Positions 1-7,270 of a stretch of DNA of 32,632 bases are shown here, piece after piece. The notes under the pieces are model-generated. The model was not told the DNA's origin, ran no database searches, and was given only the letters and a program-made list of their open reading frames with translations. The stretch lies in the IMG/VR virus record IMGVR_UViG_3300023179_000322, positions 1 through 32,632 of that record; one strand, 5' to 3'. Positions within the stretch are counted from its first letter, which is position 1; each line of letters begins with the position of its first letter. This stretch comes from a virus. The translations under genes and the position numbers were made by a program.

Positions 1-316
1 CTAAACAGTTAGTGGCCACATAAAGAAAGTTTCTTTCAATTAGACTTTTAAAGAATAATGTTGTTAAACCGGCATAGACAAATATCATAAGGTCTACACT
101 AGGTAGTTTGTCATTTTGTGCCATTAAGACTGCAAATAAGGTAGGTATACTGGCAAAGTGCAGAAGAACTATTGTAAGCCAGCCTAATGTATGGGCGCTA
201 ATACGTCCTAAATGATTACGCAGAAACTCCCATATATTTACAGGAATATGTGCTACAAAGCTACCTGTAGATGATAGTGCTTTTTCAAATTTATTTATAG
301 AAGATGTGTCGGCCAA
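1..316 (-). CDS. Partial small membrane protein (C-terminus beyond window)
   Basis: An open frame runs leftward off the edge of the window without a stop, so only about the first 105 residues are visible. I place the start at a TTG (314-316) preceded by a purine-rich AAAGG about ten bases upstream; the next in-frame ATG lies deep in the protein. That start overlaps the end of the hydrolase gene by 26 bases, so it is uncertain. The product has an amphipathic N-terminus, then two hydrophobic stretches that look like membrane helices, one around LGWLTIVLLHFASIPTLFAV and one around DLMIFVYAGLTTLFF. I do not recognise a family. Sitting directly downstream of a lysis-type hydrolase, it could be a holin-like or other membrane protein, but nothing in the sequence proves this. 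Confidence 0.6.
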   Translation of the reverse strand, partial: MADTSSINKFEKALSSTGSFVAHIPVNIWEFLRNHLGRISAHTLGWLTIVLLHFASIPTLFAVLMAQNDKLPSVDLMIFVYAGLTTLFFKSLIERNFLYVATNCL

Positions 317-872
317 TTTTAGCTACCCTTTCTCGTTTCCAACCCGGATTAATGTAGTCTGCATGGAAATACAGTGCATGAGTAAGACTAGGAAGTCTAA
401 AACCTTCTAGTAATACTTTTTTCGCCACTTCCAAACTTTCCTCGTATAGATCAGGATGCTTTGGTTTAAAATTTACATTTCTATCACATACCCAACTAAA
501 TTGGCATAAAACTTTATCATATACAAAATTCTTTTGATATATTACCTTGCAAATATCTCCAGGAAATTTTCCATCACTATTGGCACGGTTAAGAGTTACT
601 TGAGCAACCGCCACCTTACCTTCAAATGGTTCAGATCCTGCTTCGTGATATATATTCTTGGCAAGGCAACCTAACTGCCTTTCTCTCATTTCAGCTGTGA
701 TTTTAGATGCTTCTAAGTTTTCTACTGATCCTATTCTATGTTTTACTGCCCATGACAACATACTAATAGAAAAGTATAAACCAATCATCATCATAAGAAC
801 ACCTAGAACATTAGCAACCTTTGTTTTGGTGCTCTTTCCTGCACGTTCCCTATCTAGCGTAATTTCAGTCAT
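291..872 (-). CDS. SleB-type cell-wall hydrolase with N-terminal membrane anchor (putative phage endolysin)
   Basis: The 193-residue product matches the Hydrolase_2/SleB family of peptidoglycan hydrolases from about residue 64 to the end. The signature YHEAGSEPFEG at 75-85 carries the conserved acidic residue Glu77, and VAVAQVTLNR and a late HALYFHAD also fit the family. Residues 19-43 form one hydrophobic helix after a charged N-terminus, with no signal-peptidase site that I can see. This is the layout of a membrane-tethered or signal-anchor-release endolysin acting in the periplasm. The start is firm: an excellent Shine-Dalgarno (AAAGGAGGTC) sits six to seven bases before the ATG. A candidate sigma70 promoter lies about 50 bases upstream. 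A partial membrane-protein gene overlaps its 3' end. A lysis role is inferred from family and context. Confidence 0.85.
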   Translation of the reverse strand: MTEITLDRERAGKSTKTKVANVLGVLMMMIGLYFSISMLSWAVKHRIGSVENLEASKITAEMRERQLGCLAKNIYHEAGSEPFEGKVAVAQVTLNRANSDGKFPGDICKVIYQKNFVYDKVLCQFSWVCDRNVNFKPKHPDLYEESLEVAKKVLLEGFRLPSLTHALYFHADYINPGWKRERVAKIGRHIFYK

Positions 873-922
873 TTCTGACCTCCTTTCTCGTTAGCGGTAA
901 GAATAATTATGCGGTATTTTAT

Positions 923-951
923 ATTTTAGCTGGAAATAGAGTAAAAATCAA
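923..951 (-). promoter_or_regulatory. Candidate sigma70-type promoter for the SleB hydrolase gene
   Basis: Read on the minus strand, TTGATT (946-951) and TAAAAT (923-928) are separated by exactly 17 bases, 50 bases upstream of the hydrolase ATG. This gives the hydrolase its own transcription start, separate from the methyltransferase operon upstream. The surrounding DNA is AT-rich, so a chance match is possible. Confidence 0.45.
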
Positions 952-962
952 TCTTTTTGGCT

Positions 963-1502
963 TTATTTTTTTCCTATAATCATAAATCTTGAAAATGACC
1001 AATCAGGATAGGTAAAATCTAGTTGTCCTATGTAATTTATTGATCTCAAAGGATATAAGGTTTGAAAGTGTTCTAATGATTCAGAATGAACAAAATGGTC
1101 ATCATGTTTCATGTTGTTACCTTGAATGATTACCCTTTTTCCTGTTTTGATTCTTTCAAACCATTCTAAATCTTTAAAATGTTCACTACTTGTATTAATT
1201 ATAAGATCAGCATCAGAGTCTAATGTGGAGCAATCTAAGGTATGAGCTTTAAACATCCAATTCTGGATAACCCAATTTTCATTTAACATGTCGGCTATAG
1301 GTTTACATAATGGATCAATATCATAACTAAAAATCTTTTTGACTTTAAATTTACCTCTAGACAATAATAGGAATGCTGTTAACCCATACCAACCTCCATA
1401 AATGGCTGTAAGGTCGCTTTTCCATTTTAAATTCTCTAATTCTTCACAAAGCCATAATTTACTAGATATTTGCCCGCTACTAAAGGCATCCTTATCAATC
1501 AT
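963..1502 (-). CDS. Putative class I SAM-dependent methyltransferase
   Basis: The 179-residue product has the order of a small Rossmann methyltransferase: an early glycine-rich turn YGGWYGL at 35-41, followed by a strand ending in YDIDP (60-64) where the acidic residue would bind the SAM ribose. A hydrophobic strand, DLIINTSSEHF, follows at the place of motif IV. It is short for the fold and has no recognisable substrate domain, so the substrate is unknown. Its ATG overlaps the stop of the upstream radical SAM gene in an ATGA, so the two are translationally coupled and form the tail of the three-gene operon 3764-963 (SGNH, radical SAM, methyltransferase). A role in tailoring the same product as the radical SAM enzyme is inference. 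Confidence 0.6.
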   Translation of the reverse strand: MIDKDAFSSGQISSKLWLCEELENLKWKSDLTAIYGGWYGLTAFLLLSRGKFKVKKIFSYDIDPLCKPIADMLNENWVIQNWMFKAHTLDCSTLDSDADLIINTSSEHFKDLEWFERIKTGKRVIIQGNNMKHDDHFVHSESLEHFQTLYPLRSINYIGQLDFTYPDWSFSRFMIIGKK

Positions 1503-3016
1503 TCTGCTAAACTTTTATAAAATTTTTTAAGTTCAGGAAAAACCTTAACAAACTTAAGATCACGTCTTTGATCATATTGGCTAAAAAAAGTATAAAAATT
1601 TCTTCTGGCCGTTTCTAACCTATGTAAATCTGAAGCGCCTTCTTTAAATATTTTGTAATTTCTTTCTAATTTGGCAATCTCAAAATCATAAAATCCTATA
1701 AAGTTTTCTATGTTAGCATTTGTTTTCATAAAATCTAACGCTTCAATAAAATATTTTTCAAAAGAAATTGGTAATACATGAATAGACTGCCACTCTGGGT
1801 TTCTTAACAATGGGATGTCAAACCAAACTCTTTGTTTAGGCTCAATAACATGATCAGGATGTGGATAATAAGGATCATTAATAGGAATAGTTTTTACACC
1901 CTGTATTAGCTTACTATTTTTCTTTCTTAGTTCTAGTATCCAAGCTAAAAAATCTTTAATTTTTGGCACACTTAACACATTGAATGTATTAATAAAAGTT
2001 ATTGTTGTATTAATGGTTTCACCTAAAAATCTATCTATATTATGATTTAATATCTTAAAGTCTAGGCCTGTTCTTATATATTCTGCTTGTGAACCCACAC
2101 TATCAATACTAATAAAAAGTGCAAAATTTTTAACAGGCATACTTACATACCAATTATTACCTGAATTAGGATTAAAACGTTCTTTATCCTCCCAAATTTT
2201 AATTTCTTCTAAGCGTTTAACCTTATGAATAAACTTATCTAAAAGTTCAGCTTTTGGAGGGCAAAAGTTACTTGTTATACTCAATTCTAACCAACTATTA
2301 GGATTAGCGTAGACATAATCTAAAACTCTGTAGAGATTATTGTCCATTAAAGGTTCCCCACCGGTAATCCGAAAAACTTCTAATTTTTTATAAAGCTGAG
2401 GCCACCATTGCCAAAATGCTGTCAAGTAAGGATTTTCCTTACCGCTTATTTTAATAGGCATCAACCCATCTTTGGCCAAATATTCTAAGTCATTGTGCCG
2501 AATCAGATCTCCATCATAATTATAAACATGAATAGGTCCTAAATTATTGATTTCTTCTTCCCAAGTGGTGCTTAGATGCGGACTACAATACATACATTTA
2601 AAATTACAGGCTTGATTAAAATTAACCTCTAAATATCTTGGATCGACTTCTAATGAATCTAGATTATTCAAAATGTCATCTTTGGCATTTTGAGCCCAAT
2701 ATTCACCAGACCTATATATTCTATCACTTCTGGCCCCTGAATCTTCTATTTTCCAACAGTAATGGCATCCTTGTGGTCTTTTACCCTGTAGCATCAATCT
2801 ACGTTCTTTCTTTTTCTGTTTGGTGTTATGTAGGGCACCAGGATTTCTTTTTATATCATCTATGCTAATTTTATGTAATGGTGGATGATAACAACTATGT
2901 GTCATTCCGTTGGTAAAATGCATACTAACTTGTGCCCATTTAGCAAAACACATTGATTTACTAATTTTATCTAATTGTTCTTGGGCGGTATCCGCAGTTT
3001 TATTATAATTACTCAT
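1499..3016 (-). CDS. Radical SAM protein with N-terminal twitch/SPASM-like cysteine domain (paralogue 1 of 3)
   Basis: The 505-residue product carries the radical SAM cluster motif CNFKCMYC (Cys137, 141, 144) and ITGGEPL (217-223), the SAM-binding GGEP element. A later segment, SIDSVGSQAEYIRTG (303-317), is typical of SPASM-group radical SAM barrels. Before the barrel lies a separate cysteine set (Cys23, Cys42, Cys84, Cys87) in the context THSCYHPPLH and CHYCWKIED. It looks like an auxiliary iron-sulfur (twitch-like) domain moved to the N-terminus. The proteins at 19853-21214 and 21223-22674 have the same architecture. The reaction is unknown; relatives modify peptides, proteins or sugars. 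Its ATG overlaps the stop of the SGNH gene by eight bases (ATGAGTAA), so the two are coupled. Compared with its paralogues it has an inserted stretch around residues 265-292. Confidence 0.85.
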   Translation of the reverse strand: MSNYNKTADTAQEQLDKISKSMCFAKWAQVSMHFTNGMTHSCYHPPLHKISIDDIKRNPGALHNTKQKKKERRLMLQGKRPQGCHYCWKIEDSGARSDRIYRSGEYWAQNAKDDILNNLDSLEVDPRYLEVNFNQACNFKCMYCSPHLSTTWEEEINNLGPIHVYNYDGDLIRHNDLEYLAKDGLMPIKISGKENPYLTAFWQWWPQLYKKLEVFRITGGEPLMDNNLYRVLDYVYANPNSWLELSITSNFCPPKAELLDKFIHKVKRLEEIKIWEDKERFNPNSGNNWYVSMPVKNFALFISIDSVGSQAEYIRTGLDFKILNHNIDRFLGETINTTITFINTFNVLSVPKIKDFLAWILELRKKNSKLIQGVKTIPINDPYYPHPDHVIEPKQRVWFDIPLLRNPEWQSIHVLPISFEKYFIEALDFMKTNANIENFIGFYDFEIAKLERNYKIFKEGASDLHRLETARRNFYTFFSQYDQRRDLKFVKVFPELKKFYKSLAE

Positions 3017-3764
3017 CGTTCCAATTTACGTTAGATAAAAGCCATTCAGCGATTTTTTGATGTCCTTTTATGGATGGGTGACCCCTATAGGTATATAGAT
3101 CTAAATAATTAGACAAGATATCGGATAAATCGGGCTTATGGATAATACCTTTACCCCAAGTGTCATTTAAAATGTCTATGCAGGTATTTCCTTTTACATC
3201 CTGTCCTATATATCCTGTAAAATTAAATTGTGATAAAAGCGTTCTTTTTAAATCTAATAAACTTAATGTATCAAATAAATGTAAGAAAAATATTTTAAAT
3301 CCGATGAGTTTAGATAGATTATCTATAATTAATAGAAACATTACTAAATCATTTTCCAAAATAGCGTGTTGATCATCAATTAAAAATTTGTCTATTAGAC
3401 AAGCACCATATGCTTTTGAAACTGTTTTTTCAAATTGTAATAGACTTAGTCTATCTCTTACCAAAGTTGTGAATCCAAAAAAAACTATATCACCTCGAGA
3501 TATTTTTCCATCTCTTATCGTTTGTAACAGAATATCAATTTGAGGAAAAGTCCCAGAACCCCTTTCACTTAAATTAACAAGACCTATTTCTAATCTGTTA
3601 GCAATTATAGAAATAAAACTCACATTGTATTTCAGAAATTGATCTCTGGTATGAAAGTCCATTCCATGAGTCGGATATCTAGCATCCGATTTATCATATT
3701 CATGTTCGAAGTCATCCTGATCTCCAGAAACAAAACTATCACCGAAAGCAAATATTTTCTTCAT
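3009..3764 (-). CDS. SGNH/GDSL-like hydrolase family protein (GDS type)
   Basis: The 251-residue product opens with FAFGDSFVSG, the block I nucleophile elbow of the SGNH/GDSL superfamily, with the serine at position 10. Near the C-terminus GHPSIKGHQKIAEWL supplies a histidine (about 229) at the usual block V place, although the aspartate that normally sits three residues before it is not obvious. Members are esterases, acyltransferases or deacetylases acting on lipids or glycans. Here the neighbours suggest acylation or deacylation of a glycan or of a radical SAM product. It has no signal peptide, so it should act in the cytoplasm. It is first in the operon with the radical SAM gene (8-base overlap). 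Its start lies 26 bases from the divergent epimerase start and has no clear Shine-Dalgarno. Confidence 0.75.
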   Translation of the reverse strand: MKKIFAFGDSFVSGDQDDFEHEYDKSDARYPTHGMDFHTRDQFLKYNVSFISIIANRLEIGLVNLSERGSGTFPQIDILLQTIRDGKISRGDIVFFGFTTLVRDRLSLLQFEKTVSKAYGACLIDKFLIDDQHAILENDLVMFLLIIDNLSKLIGFKIFFLHLFDTLSLLDLKRTLLSQFNFTGYIGQDVKGNTCIDILNDTWGKGIIHKPDLSDILSNYLDLYTYRGHPSIKGHQKIAEWLLSNVNWNDE

Positions 3765-3769
3765 AATTA

Positions 3770-3776
3770 TATTTAA
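3770..3776 (-). promoter_or_regulatory. T4-late-like promoter motif (TTAAATA) before the SGNH/radical SAM operon
   Basis: On the minus strand TTAAATA ends five bases before the SGNH ATG. It mirrors the ATAAATA that lies five bases before the divergent epimerase ATG. T4 late promoters use TATAAATA as the only core element. If it is used here, the transcript would start at or next to the start codon. The motif is short and the DNA AT-rich. Confidence 0.3.
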
Positions 3777-3778
3777 CT

Positions 3779-3785
3779 ATAAATA
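3779..3785 (+). promoter_or_regulatory. T4-late-like promoter motif (TATAAATA) before the epimerase operon
   Basis: TATAAATA at 3778-3785 is an exact match to the T4 late promoter core, placed five bases before the epimerase ATG at 3791. There is no Shine-Dalgarno in the gap, so the mRNA would be leaderless or nearly so. The match is exact but short. Confidence 0.4.
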
Positions 3786-3790
3786 AATCC

Positions 3791-4675
3791 ATGAAGAAAA
3801 TTTGTTTATTAGGTGGCAACGGTTATATAGGTTCTTCGCTTTATAAAAATTTAGACTACAATTTAACATCAATTGATTTATGTTGGTTTGGAAAAGATTT
3901 AGGTCATAGTAAAAAAATAGATGCTGGTTCTCTAACACCCAGTTTTCTTGGACAATTTGACACAATATTACTGTTTTCTGGTCACAGCTCTGTAAAAATG
4001 TGCGAAGGACCTTACGATTCTGTTTTTAAAAATAATGTAAAAGTTTTTGAAAACATTGCCAGCAATTTATTATCTTATCAAACCTTAATTTATGCCAGTA
4101 GTGGCAGTGTTTACGGAAACAAAAGTTTCGAAGCCATTGAGGAAGGGGAATTACAACTTCCGATAAATCATTATGATAAATCAAAACAAGAAATAGATAA
4201 ACTTTGTAGGATTTATCTATCTTCAGGAAAAAAAATTATAGGATTAAGATTGGGAACAGTAAATGGATGGTCACCTAACCTAAGAACTGACCTAATGATA
4301 AATGGTATGGTTATAAAGTCTTTAACTGATATAATGGTAGTCAGCAACTTAGGTATACAAAGGCCTATATTAGGTATAAAGGATTTAGTTAGGGCTATAG
4401 ATAATATAATACAAGATCCAAAACCTGGAGTTTATAACTTGGCTAGCTTTAATACCACAGTGGATGAAGTTTCAAATAATATCTGTAATTTACTCAAAGT
4501 TTCTAGGAATATAGACCAAACACCTGGTGTTATCTATGACTTTTCTATGAATACAAATAAATTTCAAAAGACCTATCAATTTACTTTTAAAGATAGTATT
4601 GATTCGATAGTCACATCACTATTAGATAAAACTTATCAAGTTTCTAATAGAAACCAGTATATAAATTATGTTTAA
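3791..4675 (+). CDS. NAD-dependent sugar epimerase/dehydratase (extended SDR)
   Basis: The 294-residue product begins with the Rossmann motif GGNGYIGSSL (8-17), the GxxGxxG pattern of extended short-chain dehydrogenases that act on nucleotide sugars. YASSGSVYG (101-109) holds the catalytic Ser region, and YDKSK (128-132) is the YxxxK pair, preceded by the typical INHYDKSKQEID context. These are the features of GalE/RmlB-like epimerases, dehydratases or reductases; the exact reaction cannot be told. It leads a three-gene plus-strand operon. The next gene, a sugar C-methyltransferase, starts inside its stop (ATGTTTAA, 8-base overlap). The pair resembles deoxysugar pathways in which a nucleotide sugar is dehydrated, C-methylated and reduced. 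The start lies directly behind a TATAAATA motif. Confidence 0.88.
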   Translation: MKKICLLGGNGYIGSSLYKNLDYNLTSIDLCWFGKDLGHSKKIDAGSLTPSFLGQFDTILLFSGHSSVKMCEGPYDSVFKNNVKVFENIASNLLSYQTLIYASSGSVYGNKSFEAIEEGELQLPINHYDKSKQEIDKLCRIYLSSGKKIIGLRLGTVNGWSPNLRTDLMINGMVIKSLTDIMVVSNLGIQRPILGIKDLVRAIDNIIQDPKPGVYNLASFNTTVDEVSNNICNLLKVSRNIDQTPGVIYDFSMNTNKFQKTYQFTFKDSIDSIVTSLLDKTYQVSNRNQYINYV

Positions 4676-5870
4676 TAATTACTGCCTAGCATGTGGGAGC
4701 ACAAAATTAATATTACAATTAGATTTTGGATCTCAACCGTTAGCGAACAGTTATTTGTCAGATAAAGATCATGATGAGAAAACATATCCACTTGCTGTTA
4801 AATTATGTAAAAAATGTTATCATTTACAATTAAACTTTTCAGTTCCTCAAGAAGAAATTTATAAAAATTATCTTTATCTTAGTGGAACGTCTAACACTTT
4901 AAGCCAATATTGTGATTGGTTTGCCTCTCATGTAACCAAAGAGGTAGGATCGGTAGGATCAGTCATTGATATAGGCTGCAATGATGGCACCCAATTAGAC
5001 TATTTTAAAAACTTAGGATGGGATACATACGGCATAGATCCAGCAGAAAATATCTACAACTTAAGTTCTGTAAAACATACTATTTGGAATAATTTTTTTA
5101 CACGCGATGCTGTTTCATTAATCAATAAAACCTTTGATGTAATAATAGCACAAAATGTAATGGCACATAATCCAAGTCCTCTTGAATTCCTTTTCAATTG
5201 TAAGGCTTTAATGAACGATGATTCTACAATTTATGTTCAGACAAGTCAATGTAACATGATTTTAAATAATGAATTTGATACCATTTACCATGAGCACATA
5301 AATTTTTTTAATTTACAGAGTATGATGAAACTGTGTGAGAGAGCAGGGCTTCATTTAGTTGATATGAAAAAAACTCCTATACATGGAACTAGCTACGTCT
5401 TCGTAATTAAAAAATCTCCTTTGGATGTATATAATTTAGCAAAACTAATGTCTATAGAATATGCAGCAGGATTGTATCAAAAAAATACTTACGATTTGTG
5501 GGCTCAAAAAGTAAACAATATAAGGTTGAACCTTATTGATATTATTGAAATCTATAGAAATGATGGCTTTAGATTAATAGGATACGGTGCTGCTGCTAAA
5601 GGTAACACTTTACTTAATTTTACAAAAATTAAATTAGATTTTATAATTGATGACAATCCTTTAAAACAAAATCTTTATACTCCTGGTATGAAAATTAATA
5701 TAAAATCAATCAATAGTTTAGATACTCTTGATATAAATGAAAAAGTTTTGTTTATTCCATTGGCATGGAATTTTTTTAACGAGATAAAATCAAAAATTTT
5801 ATCAAAACGCTCTAATCCTAACGATAAATTTTTAATCTATTTTCCAGAGGTAAAAATCGATGACATTTAA
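4668..5870 (+). CDS. Sugar C-methyltransferase of the TylC3/NovU type (zinc-binding)
   Basis: The 400-residue product shows all three parts of the deoxysugar C-3' methyltransferase family. First is an N-terminal zinc site CLAC...CKKC (Cys6, 9, 47, 50). Next is a SAM-binding Rossmann core with DIGCNDGT (101-108). Last is a C-terminal domain containing GYGAAAKGNT (305-314). The family's active-site motif YHEH is present at 207-210, followed by INFFN. Enzymes of this group methylate a ketosugar nucleotide (usually TDP-linked) in the cytoplasm to give branched-chain sugars. Its length is normal and no key residue is missing. It overlaps the epimerase upstream by eight bases and the DUF6165-like gene downstream by eleven. 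This is among the most confident functional calls in the window, although the actual sugar is unknown. Confidence 0.9.
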   Translation: MFNNYCLACGSTKLILQLDFGSQPLANSYLSDKDHDEKTYPLAVKLCKKCYHLQLNFSVPQEEIYKNYLYLSGTSNTLSQYCDWFASHVTKEVGSVGSVIDIGCNDGTQLDYFKNLGWDTYGIDPAENIYNLSSVKHTIWNNFFTRDAVSLINKTFDVIIAQNVMAHNPSPLEFLFNCKALMNDDSTIYVQTSQCNMILNNEFDTIYHEHINFFNLQSMMKLCERAGLHLVDMKKTPIHGTSYVFVIKKSPLDVYNLAKLMSIEYAAGLYQKNTYDLWAQKVNNIRLNLIDIIEIYRNDGFRLIGYGAAAKGNTLLNFTKIKLDFIIDDNPLKQNLYTPGMKINIKSINSLDTLDINEKVLFIPLAWNFFNEIKSKILSKRSNPNDKFLIYFPEVKIDDI

Positions 5871-6216
5871 ATTTCCTTTAATAGAACTTGTAGATAGATA
5901 CTGCATTGCCAAATTGAAAATGAATAAATTGCAAGGTGCAAATAAAGAAGAATTTGAATTTTATTCGTCTCAACTTCAAACTATTGACCTTAACATCATA
6001 AAAGAAGAATTAGATCTTTTATATAATGTTCATGAAAGAGTATGGGACCTGGAAGATGACTTCAAAAAATACAGGGTTGAAAATTTGTATAACTTAGAAG
6101 AAATCGGAAGAAGGGCTCTACACGTAAGAGATATTCTACAAGAAAGGTATGATTTAAAAAATAAAATGGCAGAAAAATTAGGAGACCCAGTGAAAGAAAT
6201 TAAGAAATATGGTTAA
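5860..6216 (+). CDS. DUF6165-like small helical protein
   Basis: The 118-residue product is almost entirely charged helix. The N-terminal PLIELVDRYCIAKLKMNKL and the later VWDLEDDFKKY, followed by ALHVRDILQERYDLKNKMAEKLG and ending in EIKKYG, follow the pattern I associate with DUF6165. Members of that family sit beside glycosyltransferases and have the form ELxDKxxILxIK...LWxxEDxIR...NDxRAxLKxxIN. Its function is not known. It is third in the epimerase/methyltransferase operon (11-base overlap with the gene before it), and its last 17 bases overlap the convergent glycosyltransferase gene. A role as a helper or subunit for the sugar enzymes is inference from position. The family assignment is from memory of the sequence pattern and is moderate. 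Confidence 0.6.
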   Translation: MTFKFPLIELVDRYCIAKLKMNKLQGANKEEFEFYSSQLQTIDLNIIKEELDLLYNVHERVWDLEDDFKKYRVENLYNLEEIGRRALHVRDILQERYDLKNKMAEKLGDPVKEIKKYG

Positions 6217-7270
6217 AGATTTCTAATTGATTAAATTCTGGAGTAAGTGACTGATATTTCATATCCATTATAACGTTATAATTATGTTCTAATATTGGTC
6301 TACACTGTGCAATAAAATCTTCTTTTTCTATATTTGTCATACTGCACAATCTTTCAATTTCAACTAAAATAGCTTCTTTTCTCTTTTGATCATCGTTAAT
6401 AAAATTATAGTCTTCATTAATAATAGGATGAAATGTTTTAAATCCTCGTGTGTGTAGATATCCTAAAGCCTCATAGGCTCCATAGACTATAAATGGTCTT
6501 TTACACCAAATTGGTCTATAGGTTTTTTCTGTGCAGTCTGCAAAATGGCCTAGACTTGTTTCTAATACAACATGAAAAAAACTCTCTTGAATGGCTATAT
6601 TTAGGTCGTGATCATTAAAAGTTAGAGATCTACCTATTTGATAGGGAATATTTCTAATCCAACTTTCAATAAGAATTGACTTAGAATTTAAAATGCTTAG
6701 ATAGTTTATTACTTCTTCATTTGAAATTTTTAATAATTTACTAGGATAAGGATATGACCCATTACAGAAAGAATAAACAGCGTCGTCTAATAAACCTCTT
6801 TCTACAAGATCAACAAAAAACCTAAGTCTCCAAGGTTTAAAAGTTCTTGAAAAAATTGATAAAGATTTAGTTGGTTTTTTATCTAATATTAATTTTTCAT
6901 CCAGCAAAACATTAAACATATTAAATCCGTCAACATGAATATCTGGAAAACCTTTCAACCTAAATTGTTCTTTGCACATTTTGGCAGATACCTTATCCTC
7001 ACATACATAGAAAATTTGGTTTTGTGGTAAGTTATATTTTTCTATAATATCTAGAGTGTATTGTGCCATTCCCGGGACATGAGGAACATCGCTGTTTAAA
7101 ATTACAAACTTTAGCGTATTATTTTGTTTAATATTTTTTACAAGGTCGTCATTAATTGCAATTAAATTTCTTGAAAAAACATAGATATTATGAGACTCAA
7201 ATGTTAAATGATCAAAATTTTTTACCTCTAAATGTTTATTTAGAATTGAACTACCTTCGGTATAAATCAT
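6200..7270 (-). CDS. Putative glycosyltransferase (single-domain relative of the 7267-9540 product)
   Basis: The 356-residue product has two Rossmann-like halves. Its C-terminal half carries TEKTYRPI (247-254) and GFKTFHPIINEDY (276-288). The same two motifs recur, in the same order and spacing, at the C-terminus of the gene immediately upstream (SEKTYKAI and GYKTFHPFIDENYD). In GT-B enzymes an E-x-KxxRP block like this contacts the nucleotide of the donor sugar. The segment SRTFKPWRLRF (141-151) corresponds to a MRPHRSF segment in the neighbour. Donor and acceptor are unknown. The ATG overlaps the stop of the upstream gene (ATGA). It is the last gene of the nine-gene minus-strand run 17564-6200, and its 3' end overlaps the convergent DUF6165-like gene by 17 bases. 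Confidence 0.65.
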   Translation of the reverse strand: MIYTEGSSILNKHLEVKNFDHLTFESHNIYVFSRNLIAINDDLVKNIKQNNTLKFVILNSDVPHVPGMAQYTLDIIEKYNLPQNQIFYVCEDKVSAKMCKEQFRLKGFPDIHVDGFNMFNVLLDEKLILDKKPTKSLSIFSRTFKPWRLRFFVDLVERGLLDDAVYSFCNGSYPYPSKLLKISNEEVINYLSILNSKSILIESWIRNIPYQIGRSLTFNDHDLNIAIQESFFHVVLETSLGHFADCTEKTYRPIWCKRPFIVYGAYEALGYLHTRGFKTFHPIINEDYNFINDDQKRKEAILVEIERLCSMTNIEKEDFIAQCRPILEHNYNVIMDMKYQSLTPEFNQLEIFNHIS

